This document shows positions 13,101-25,100 of a stretch of 64,000 nt of DNA, in pieces. Position 1 is the first letter of the stretch; each line of letters opens with the position of its first letter. The position numbers and the translations under genes are program-made. The notes below the pieces were generated by a model, which was not told the DNA's origin, ran no database searches, and saw only the letters and a list, made by a program, of their open reading frames with translations. This DNA comes from Megaleporinus macrocephalus. Lineage: Eukaryota; Chordata; Actinopteri; Characiformes; Anostomidae. Where the stretch lies: positions 6,160,894 to 6,224,893 of the forward strand of contig CM038716.1 of assembly GCA_021613375.1 (NCBI GenBank), given 5' to 3'.

Positions 13101-16100
13101 ATCGATACTGTTAATAGTAAAATAGAAGAACTGACCTCTCCGAGTAATTAACGATGATTTATTACAATATTAATTGAATAACGTCTATCTAATAACATTG
13201 ATCTAAAAACTTAGAATAGAAATCAGTGCCTGTGACTCGAGCGTGGCGAAGCCGGTCCTGAGCTCCTGCAGGCCGTCTTTCCATCGCTGCTGCTGCCGCA
13301 ACAAATCAATGCCCATTAGCGCCCCCACCTACAAAAGACAGACACACAGAGGCATAAGGATTACACTGTGGGCTAAATCTGAGAAAACAGAGTTAATTAC
13401 TTGATGTCTAGGCCTTTAACATTTAGGAGTTTAAAGGTTAACAAAAGAACGAAAACACTACAGGGTCAAAAGTATGTGGGCCTCCTCATTACTGAGTGCA
13501 GGTGTTCAAGCCACACCAACTGCTTACAAGTAAGTAAAATCAAGCACACAGCCACCTTTGCCACAAGTCGATTTGTGAAATCTCTGGCTGGCTAGACTGG
13601 CCCCAGTCAACTGTAAGTGTTATTACTGTAAAATTACTGTAGTCTTGAAGCTGTGGACCATACAAACTCATAGGGCTGTGGACCATACATACTCTGGACC
13701 ATACATCTCACATACAAAGCTGTGGACCATAAAACTTTTAAACTTTTTATTTGCTGATAAGAACTACAATGCAACAAAAACACTAGTGTTGCACTGACAC
13801 CGTGTCGGTATCGATACCGGCGGCGATACTAGCACTTACACACAGTATCGGTTTCGGCAATAGAGAGCACCGATACCATGAAGCTTATTGACGTGCATGC
13901 GCACCACTAAATGGTGCTTGACTGAGGCCGACAGCATGTCTGCGGTGTGGGAGTATTTCTTGGTTAAGACGGGCAGCAGCAAAAATGCCCGCTACAAAAT
14001 TTGTAATGCCAGCATTTCGAGGGGTGGCACGACCAGCAAAGACTTCAATCCGTCAAATTTAATTAAGCATTTAAAGCAAAACCACATCCAAGAACACAGC
14101 AACTTCGTTCTAGCAAGCACAAAGAAGCAAGCTAGCACAAAATACAACATATAAAAGGTTGAACACTATAAATATCAGGATTTATAGCCATATATCGAGC
14201 ATTTAAGTCAGAGTAGGTATCAGTATCGGCAGATACCTAAAAAGCTGGTATCGGTATTGGTATCGGTAAGGAAAAAGTGGTATCGGTGCATCCCTAAAAA
14301 ACACAGTACCATTTATGAGCCCTAATGTTAAATATTTATAGAAATGAATCGGACTGCACTTATGCTTTGCTCACTTCTCTCTAAGTCTCAGCACGGGCCC
14401 TTGTTTCTGGCAGTGTTTGAGTTTAAAGATATTTTGGATCTGGTTGTACTAGTTTGAGATCTATGATTGGACATAAGCATTTTCGGAAGTCGCTCTGGAT
14501 AAGAGTGTCTGCTAAATGCCGTGAATGTGATCAAATAAGTACAAAATGCTAAGCATGAACACACTGAGAACCGAGTCAGAGGACAACAAACAAGAGAAGA
14601 ATGAAGAAGAAGGAGTAGGAATCTCCGACTTCTATATTACTCAGTAGTGAAATCAGTAGGCGAGCACGGCTAATTTGTCCGAATACTCAGTATTGATGCA
14701 GCAGTACGTGAATGTGAGCGGAGGGAAAAAAAACTGGTGGAAAGCGGTACACTAGCTGTGTGTATATAGGTACTGCTGGTGAACCGCCGCTACAGAAGTT
14801 AGAGCCACTTATGAGGTAAATAACGATTCAGTCCTTCCTGATTCATCTTCTCTGACCTACAGCTGGACACCGTCTGAATACAGATCCAGACAAAAACGAA
14901 GCTCAGCATCACAAACAAGATCTAAACCTGTTAGTAAACAGGGATTCTAAACAAATAGCAGGATGTTTACAGTTGTGGTCTGACGTCTTGCGTCACAGGA
15001 TGTTGGTAAGATGATGGGCGTGGCTGCGTCCAAGATTGAGTGGGTACTGAACACTCGCGTACTGAAACACTCTACTAGTCTACCACTTGAGCAGAACGTA
15101 CTGGCTCCATTCTAGTACCTACTGACTTGGTAGGTGATTTCAGACGCACCTACAGCAGTGCATATAAAGGTTGGGGGGATTGGACTAGAAACAGCTGGGG
15201 ACCTTCAGAGGGCAGGGCAACAGATCAGACACAGGTGAGGGGCAAGGTGAAGTGGCGGAGCATGAGGAGAGGTAAACACAAGATGAATCAGAAGGAGACT
15301 ATGGCAGAGCTAGATAGGCTGTTACACTGACCACCAGAATAAAAAAATGCCAACAGTATAGTTTGGTGGAGGGAGGATAATGATACATTACATAAAACAA
15401 TGTATTATCACACTGAAAAATGATAAAAGTAATAGAAATCAAGCGTAAAGCAAAGCACTAGCAATACTGAAGGTCAGCACCTTGTCTGTGAAACTGGTGT
15501 GCCACTTCCGGAGCTTCCTGTTCTCTGTGGACAGCTTTTCGGCCGCAGTCTGTAGTTTGCCGATGTAAAGCTCCAGTTCTTTGGCGTTTTCCCAGGTTAT
15601 CTGCAGCTTCCCGCTCCCGTCCCGCGCGTCATGGCGAGGACTCTGCTGAAAAATACCAAAATAAATGCTAAAACAATCCGTCTCTACTGTATCAAACTGA
15701 AAACTCTGTTAGTGAGCTACTTTACACACCCAGTTTTAAACTACACAGTACAGGCTACAGCACTTTCTGTGCCATGAGGTTGAAGAAGGTGGAGATTTAC
15801 TGAACACACACAATGCTTCCAACAATAAAGGCAGGTATTTATACAGTTATAGGAAACACAGTAGCTTACAGAAAGCTCCAATTCCACCTGCTGATCCATT
15901 TTACTGACTAACACTCACTACTCTAACACTACTCTAGAAGACGAACACCGATCAGCAATAACATTAAAACCACCTCTGAGTATCTACACTATCATACAGG
16001 AGCTACACTTACAGACTGTAGTTCATCTGATTCTCTGTATACTTTATTTATCCCCTTTTATTCTGTTCTTTAATGGACCCCCACAGGACCACCACAGAGC

Positions 16101-19100
16101 AGGTACTATTAGAGAGGTGGATCATTCTCAGCACTGCAGTGACACTGACGTGATGGTGGTGTGTTAGTGTGTGTTGTGCCGGTGTGAGTAGATCAGACAC
16201 AGCAGTGCTGCTGCTGGAGTGTTTAAACACCTCAGTGTCACTGCTGGACAGAGAACAGTCCACCAACCAAAACTATCCAGACAACAGCGTCCTGTGACCA
16301 CTGATGTAGGACTAGAGCAGGGGTGTCAAACTCAGGGTCTGTCTCAAATCCTAGTGAGGGTCTACATAGGCAGCATTTTACATCATAGTATGCACTCCTG
16401 ACATGTAGACTGTCCCAATTCTTACATACCTTAAACATGCTTCTACTGAGGAACCTTATTTAGACCTGATTTTAAGGAAGCATGGAACGCTTCCTCAGCC
16501 GCTAAGACAATCCCATGATGCAACACAGGCTAATCTAGGAGCAGTGAAGTGGTTTTAAAATGTGAGTTATTTTGATTCTCTCTGCAGTTTTAATGTGTTT
16601 CTGGTCATATAATCACACAAAACAGTATTTTATTATCAACTCTGTAACGAGTCCTTCACCATTTACACTTTTATACTCGAGCCATTAGCATCTTTGCTAG
16701 CGGATTTTCAAGCATTGGGCTATTGTTTTGGATAGCCGGCTGGTAGCTTAGCAACCAGCTAAACCACCGGTGGCGTGCTGCAGTGGGCGGGAACAAGCCG
16801 TGACGCAGTCTCTCTCTAACTAGAGCGTCTCAGTAATCTGTTTTATGAGGAGAGATGAGGAGAGAACGCTGCTACTTACACAGCTGCCTATCTAGACAGC
16901 CTACTTAGACACTTACTAGGGTTTGAGACAGACCCTCAGTATGGCCCTCGAGATAATTTTGTATGGCTATTATTAACGGCCCGCCGGTAAACAGCACTCC
17001 TTGCACTCACACTACAAACCCCACTATGCACTGCAACAGCTTCCTGCGCACCAACGCCTTCTCCCGCTGCTAACAGCGCTAATGACACAGTGATCCGCGG
17101 TTAGCGGATAAACACGGTGAATGCATCAGTAAACACTTTTTACCGTGACGTTTAAACTAGCCTCCCCCCAAAAAACAGGCAAACGAAAAGTGGACTCTGA
17201 AAACAGGGATTTTAAAACAGGTGGGCGGCAGAGTAGCTGTTTGTTAACATCGCAGGTAAACCTGTGTGTCTTGTATGTGTGGCTGATGTGGCCGTGATTA
17301 AAGAATATAACATAAGACGGCACTATGAGACAAAACATTAGGACAAGTACAAAAACATGGACATACAGCAAAAGCTACAGAAGGCAGAGGAGTTTAAGAA
17401 GAGTCTGGTACTACAGCAAGCAATGTTCACCAACGCAAGTGAAGCTTTAATGTGTGAGGAAAGACTGTTCAATAAATGCTAATCCTGTTTGGCCCATGTT
17501 TGACATCCCTGGACTAAAGGGATACAAACTGTGCAGCAGCAGATGAGCTACTGTCTCTAACTTTACATCTACAAGGTGGACCAGCAAGTAGTAGGGGTGT
17601 CTAATAGAGTGGACAGTGAGTGGACATAGTGTTTAAACAGCAGCACTGCTGTGCCTGATCCACTCACACCAGCACAACACACACTAACACACCACCACCA
17701 CCACATCAGTGTCACTGCAGTGCTGAGAATGACCCACCACCCAAATCTGTGGTGGTCCTGTGGGGGTCCTGATCATTAAAGAACAGAGTAATAAAGTATA
17801 CAGTTTCCTTCATTTTTGCCACTTATCATTGCCATGTTATTTCAACCATTATTTATTCTGAAGTGCACCGGGGGGCGCCAGTGCATTTCAGTGCAAATCA
17901 GATAAACGCTCTTGCAACTCACTATCGGGTCACCCAAAGTAATTATCTACAACTTTAGAGTTTGTATCTGAAACCTACCTGGTTTATTCTTTAAATTAAT
18001 GGGAAGGTAACTTAACCAGTTTATATTTCATTTGTAGCAGACCATGTAGGTCAATTACTTTAATATATAATAATAACTAGAGAAGTGCATTTCCTGAAAA
18101 AAAAAACAGAGGATGGTTGCGTGGAAACGAGAAATAGAGGAGTTCGGGTCAGTATGTCTGTGGATTAGAGGTTGGGAATCTGCTCTGAGTGTGTACAGAC
18201 AGTTTGGAGGCTGTAGGGTAAATGAAACCATAATGTTTGGGTGCAGCTAAAAATGAATGGGATCCTATGGGAGGAATGAGGGATGAATAAACAACAAATA
18301 GACGAGTACAGGTCAGTATGTCTGTGGATTAGTGTTTGGGAATCTGCCTTAAAAGAGTACATGCAGTTTGGAGGCTGTAGGTTAAATGAAACCATGAGGT
18401 TTGGGTGGGTGTGACCGAAAATGAATGGGACTCTATGGGGAATAGTATACAGATATACAGATATACAGATATACAGATATACATATCTCTGTATATAAAG
18501 TATACAGAGAATCAGATGAACTACAGTCTGTAAGTGTAGCTCCTGTATGGTCAGTGGAGCTGATACAGTGGACAGTGTGTGTAGATATAAGGAGGTGGTG
18601 TTAATGTTATGGCTGATCAGTGTTTAATCAGACGAAGAACACAAATACAGACACAGTGAATGGATCAGTGGATCACTTTGCAGAAGAAAGAAAAAAAGAT
18701 GAACTTTAAATGTAAGTTAATGTAACAAGTTTTGATCCAACGGGTGGGTTTATATTTGGGTCCGGAACATTACAGTGATACCCTGCTGCATTTTAGCTCT
18801 GGTGTGTTTAAAGTTCACACTGACATATTTACCATTAAACCAAAATATGTAAACAGACGTCAGACGACTTAAAGGTCACGACTGATCGGCAAGATGACGT
18901 ACAATAACTGAGATAACGTGCGTCACACTTCCTGAATCGAGCAGTTCTCTGTTCTATCCAGGCTCGCTGCTTTATTTCTGCCTTGTTTTCTTCTGTCTTG
19001 TGATGTGAGAACAATAAGCCACGAGAGCACCTGTGTTATGGAGGTTGTGACTCAGAGCAGGGTGAAATCCTGGTAGTGCTTTTAGAAAACAGAGAAACAT

Positions 19101-22100
19101 CAGCGCCCTAATGCAGAATATCATTATGTGTGCAGTGAAATGAGTATGTGGGGCAATACTGACCAAAACAGTTTTCTGTAATTTAGTGAATAATGATAAT
19201 AAACGATATTGTGCATTGTTTAAAAATGTGTTTGTAAAAGTCTTATATTTTACTAGCAGGCACTTTTTAAAAGAATATTAATATCCATCCATCCATCCAT
19301 CCATCCATCCATCATCTTCCTCTATATCCCACTAGTCTGGGTAGTTGGCTTGTCCGCCAATCCCTATATCATCAGATGAAGGCTCTGTTTTAGTGAATGA
19401 CTCTGCTGAAGTTTGCTGAGTGTGTGTTTAGCTGGTCTAGGTCTGTCTTGGACAGCACGCTCCTGAAGCTCTTCATACTCCTCATACTCTGTTCATACTC
19501 CTCACACTCTGTTCATACTCCTCATACTCTGTTCATACTCCTCATACTCTGTTCATACTCCTCACACTCTGTTCATACTCCTCATACTCTGTTCATACTC
19601 CTCATACTCTGTTCATACTCCTCACACTCTGTTCATACTCCTCACACTCTGTTCATACTCCTCATACTCTGTTCATACTCCTCATACTCTGTTCATACTC
19701 CTCACACTCTGTTCATACTCCTCACACTCTGTTCATACTCCTCACACTCTGTTCATACTCCTCATACTCTGTTCATACTCTGTTCACACTCTGTTCATAC
19801 TCCTCACACTCTGTTCATACTCCTCACACTCTGTTCATACTCCTCACACTCTGTTCATACTCCTCACACTCTGTTCATACTCCTCACACTCTGTTCATAC
19901 TCCTCACACTCTGTTCATACTCCTCACACTCTGTTCATACTCCTCATACTCTGTTCATACTCCTCACACTCTGTTCATACTCCTCACACTCTGTTCATAC
20001 TCCTCACACTCTGTTCATACTCCTCACACTCTGTTCATACTCCTCATACTCTGTTCATACTCCTCATACTCTGTTCATACTCCTCACACTCTGTTCATAC
20101 TCCTCATACTCTGTTCATACTCCTCACACTCTGTTCATACTCCTCATACTCTGTTCATACTCCTCACACTCTGTTCATACTCTGTTCATACTCTGTTCAT
20201 ACTCTCTTCATACTCCTCATACTCTCTTCATACTCCTCATACTCTCTTCATACTCCTCATACTCTCTTCATACTCCTCATACTCTGTTCATACTCTGTTC
20301 ATACTCCTCATACTCTCTTCATACTCCTCATACTCTCTTCATACTCCTCATACTCTGTTCATACTCCTCATACTCTGTTCATACTCCTCATACTCTCTTC
20401 ATACTCCTCATACTCTCTTCATACTCCTCACACTCTCTTCATACTCCTCATACTCTCTTCATACTCTGTTCATACTCCTCATACTTTGTTCATACTCCTC
20501 ATACTCTGTTCATACTCTGTTCATACTCTGTTCATACTCTGTTCATACTCTGTTCATACTCTGTTCATACTCTGTTCATACTCCTCACACTCTGTTCATA
20601 CTCCTCACACTCTGTTCATACTCCTCATACTCTGTTCATACTCCTCATACTCTGTTCATACTCCTCATACTCTGTTCATACTCCTCACACTCTGTTCATA
20701 CTCCTCACACTCTGTTCATACTCCTTATACTCTCTTCATACTCCTCACACTCTGTTCACACTCCTCATACTCTGTTCATACTCCTCACACTCTGTTCATA
20801 CTCCTCACACTCTGTTCATACTCCTCACACTCTGTTCATACTCCTCATACTCTGTTCATACTCCTCACACTCCGTTCATACTCCTCATACTCTGTTCATA
20901 CTCTGTTCATACTCTGTTCATACTCTGTTCATACTCTGTTCATACTCCTCATACTCTCTTCATACTCCTCATACTCTCTTCATACTCCTCATACTCTCTT
21001 CATACTCTGTTCATACTCCTCATACTTTGTTCATACTCCTCATACTCTGTTCATACTCTGTTCATACTCTGTTCATACTCTGTTCATACTCCTCACACTC
21101 TGTTCATACTCTGTTCATACTCCTCATACTCTGTTCATACTCCTCATACTCTGTTCATACTCCTCATACTCTGTTCATACTCCTCACACTCTGTTCATAC
21201 TCCTCACACTCTCTTCATACTCCTCATACTCTGTTCATACTCCTCATACTCTCTTCATACTCCTCATACTCTCTTCATACTCCTCATACTCTCTTCATAC
21301 TCCTCACACTCTGTTCATACTCCTCATACTCTGTTCATACTCTGTTCATACTCCTCATACTTTGTTCATACTCCTCATACTCTGTTCATACTCCTCACAC
21401 TCTGTTCATACTCCTCATACTCTCTTCATACTCCTCATACTCTCTTCATACTCCTCATACTCTCTTCATACTCCTCATACTCTCTTCATACTCCCCATAC
21501 TCTCTTCATACTCCTCATACTCTCTTCATACTCCTCATACTCTCTTCATACCACTCATACTCTGTTCATACTCTGTTCATACTCTCTTCATACTCTCTTC
21601 ATACTCCTCATACTCTCTTCATACTCCTCATACTCTCTTCATACTCCTCACACTCTGTTCATACTCCTCATACTCTGTTCATACTCCTCACACTCTGTTC
21701 ATACTCCTCACACTCTGTTCATACTCCTCATACTCTGTTCATACTCCTCATACTCTGTTCATACTCCTCATACTCTGTTCATACTCCTCACACTCTGTTC
21801 ATACTCCTCATACTCTGTTCATACTCCTCATACTCTGTTCATACTCTCTTCATACTCCTCATACTCTCTTCATACTCCTCATACTCTCTTCATACTCCTC
21901 ATACTCTCTTCATACTCCTCATACTCTCTTCATACTCCTCATACTCTCTTCATACTCCTCATACTCTCTTCATACTCCTCATACTCTCTTCATACTCCTC
22001 ATACTCTCTTCATACTCCTCATACTCTGTTCATACTCCTCATACTCTGTTCATACTCCTCATACTCTGTTCATACTCCTCATACTCTGTTCATACTCCTC

Positions 22101-25100
22101 ATACTCTCTTCATACTCCTCATACTCTCTTCATACTCTGTTCATACTCCTCATACTTTGTTCATACTCCTCATACTCTGTTCATACTCTGTTCATACTCT
22201 GTTCATACTCCTCATACTCTGTTCATACTCTGTTCATACTCTGTTCATACTCCTCACACTCTGTTCATACTCCTCACACTCTGTTCATACTCCTCATACT
22301 CTGTTCATACTCCTCATACTCTGTTCATACTCCTCATACTCTGTTCATACTCCTCACACTCTGTTCATACTCCTCACACTCTGTTCATACTCCTTATACT
22401 CTCTTCATACTCCTCACACTCTGTTCACACTCCTCATACTCTGTTCATACTCCTCACACTCTGTTCATACTCCTCACACTCTGTTCATACTCCTCACACT
22501 CTGTTCATACTCCTCATACTCTGTTCATACTCCTCACACTCCGTTCATACTCCTCATACTCTGTTCATACTCTGTTCATACTCTGTTCATACTCTGTTCA
22601 TACTCTCTTCATACTCTCTTCATACTCTCTTCATACTCCTCATACTCTCTTCATACTCCTCATACTCTCTTCATACTCTGTTCATACTCCTCATACTTTG
22701 TTCATACTCCTCATACTCTGTTCATACTCTGTTCATACTCTGTTCATACTCCTCACACTCTGTTCATACTCTGTTCATACTCCTCATACTCTGTTCATAC
22801 TCCTCATACTCTGTTCATACTCCTCATACTCTGTTCATACTCCTCACACTCTGTTCATACTCCTCATACTCTCTTCATACTCCTCATACTCTCTTCATAC
22901 TCCTCATACTCTGTTCATACTCCTCATACTCTCTTCATACTCCTCATACTCTCTTCATACTCCTCACACTCTGTTCATACTCCTCATACTCTGTTCATAC
23001 TCTGTTCATACTCCTCATACTTTGTTCATACTCCTCATACTCTGTTCATACTCCTCACACTCTGTTCATACTCCTCATACTCTCTTCATACTCCTCATAC
23101 TCTCTTCATACTCCTCATACTCTCTTCATACTCCTCATACTCTCTTCATACTCCCCATACTCTCTTCATACTCCTCATACTCTCTTCATACCCCTCATAC
23201 TCTGTTCATACTCTGTTCATACTCCTCATACTCTCTTCATACTCTCTTCATACTCCTCATACTCTCTTCATACTCCTCACACTCTGTTCATACTCCTCAT
23301 ACTCTCTTCATACTCTCTTCATACTCTCTTCATACTCCTCATACTCTGTTCATACTCCTCATACTCTCTTCATACTCCTCATACTCTCTTCATACTCCTC
23401 ACACTCTGTTCATACTGGATAAACAGGTTAGCTGTGTTGATCTTTAACGGCTGTTTTCTTACAAAGTCTGTAAACTGTCGTCTTCTGAGTAACGTCAGTC
23501 TTTTCAGATCCAGACCAGCTCCACACGAGTGAAGATGATCCTCATCTAGGAGTTAAATCTAAGGTGGTAGACTGTAGACGAGGCTGGCGGTGTCTGAGTT
23601 TCTTCCCCTGGTGCAGTGTGTTCACTCACGTTCAGCTATGGGTGTGCTGTTTAGGTAGCTATGCTAGCTTTAGCCTCTGCTATCACTTTTATGCACACTA
23701 GCAGCAGCCTGTACTAAAGCCTGTGGAGTCGAGGTGTTGGGATTGTTGTTTTCCAGTCAGTAGTGTACTCGATAACGTCATCTCACGCATCGTTAACACG
23801 CCAATTCAGATATTATCATATATCGCACAACCCTAATGTGGGGGTATTGACTTTTGATATTTGAAAAAGACCCAACCTATCCATATTACCGTATTATGTT
23901 AATATCAGAGCCAATGAAAGGAAACACATGCAGCTATTATAAGACCATATGAGTTTTTCTTTTATGAACTAGAGAATGACTGCAGAGAGCAGACGACTGC
24001 TCATTTAGAGCAACTAAGCAGAACATACAAGGTTCAGTTCGGATAAGTGTTGTAAATATTTCTTACATACTACACCACCTGTTAAAAAGCTGGTTTATAC
24101 AGATGGCCATCACACCAAATACTACAGAGGTTACGAGAAGATTATGGTTCAGCAAATTCACTTATATTATGGCAGGAACCTCCCAAGGAAATCTGCCCCA
24201 AACCCAGAAGCTAACGACTTGGCCAGACGGGTCACATGGGCCAGACAAACTATGAAGTGCAGTTGCCAGTCTAAGGTAAACCTTTCTAAGAGCATGTCTG
24301 TACTGCAGTATCTTCAAGAATAGGGCATAAACACTGAACTGGTCTCTTTCATTTTGATGGCAAATAAATAAATTACAAAACAATACATATACAAAAATAA
24401 CATCTGAGAATAATTTCATTGAAGAGCCGAAGACTCTTCAAGGCTGAAAATCAAGATTTTTAGCACCTCTGAGAAGTAAATCGTTCAGTAAATAGATAAA
24501 CAGGTTATTATTAGCTTTGACACACAACCTGGCTCAAAAGTGACCCGACTGAGATTTTATTTTCTATATCTTTGCAATAAATTCAATTCACCATTCGAGC
24601 TTCCATGAATTCCTCAATTTACTTGTTGTTGATCATCACAGATCCTGATTTCAGTGTAATTATTTACTTATTTAATAAAAAATCATTTTTATAACACTAA
24701 CACACAACATGTGTCAGAATTAACCCTTACAAACTATATTTGTTCATGAAGTAAATAAATAAGACTTAAAATAATGATTTAAAAACAGATTTTTAACAGT
24801 TGCAACACTAAATAATGAAATAAACTGATTTTAATAGACAAACCAAAGCAAGTTTGACCCCATGTTGTGCATGAGAAGGGTTTTGCTTAGCTTGTGCATC
24901 AAAGGTTTAAGAGTGTAATGGGTATAAACAAAGTTTACTCTATAAAAAGCTGTTCCAATTATATTATAAGGTTTACATCATGTTGTAATTACTATCCCAG
25001 CAAGTGTAGCACAGAATATCTAATAAAAACTGCTGCACATTTATGTATTTTGTTTTGTTTCATTGATTCATTCATATTTCACAATTCCACTTCTAATACT

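Larger units (their letters stand above)
15945..18624. mobile_element. Outer DNA transposon E of a four-element nest
   Basis: Inverted ends: left caccgatcagcaataacatt-type, right gttaatgttatggctgatca, followed inward by matching accacct and ggaggtggt blocks and by inverted gtgttaatgtgtgtt-like internal arms (16.06-16.26 against 17.53-17.79 kb). Two other insertions interrupt it (16318-17511 and 17804-18443). A fragment of the same family is at 37.92-38.03 kb. Lies in intron 13. Confidence 0.75.

Noticed and set aside
13228..13240. GT donor CTCGA|gtcaca for exon 15
   Set aside because: It shifts the phase and brings a TGA in exon 16 after a few codons, and it loses conserved length; the GC donor fits.
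19397..23447. Open frames of 1,341 and 806 codons on the plus strand
   Set aside because: They are a tandem repeat without stop codons in any frame. The peptide cycles with the unit, two frames overlap, and codon variation follows the DNA repeat rather than a protein.
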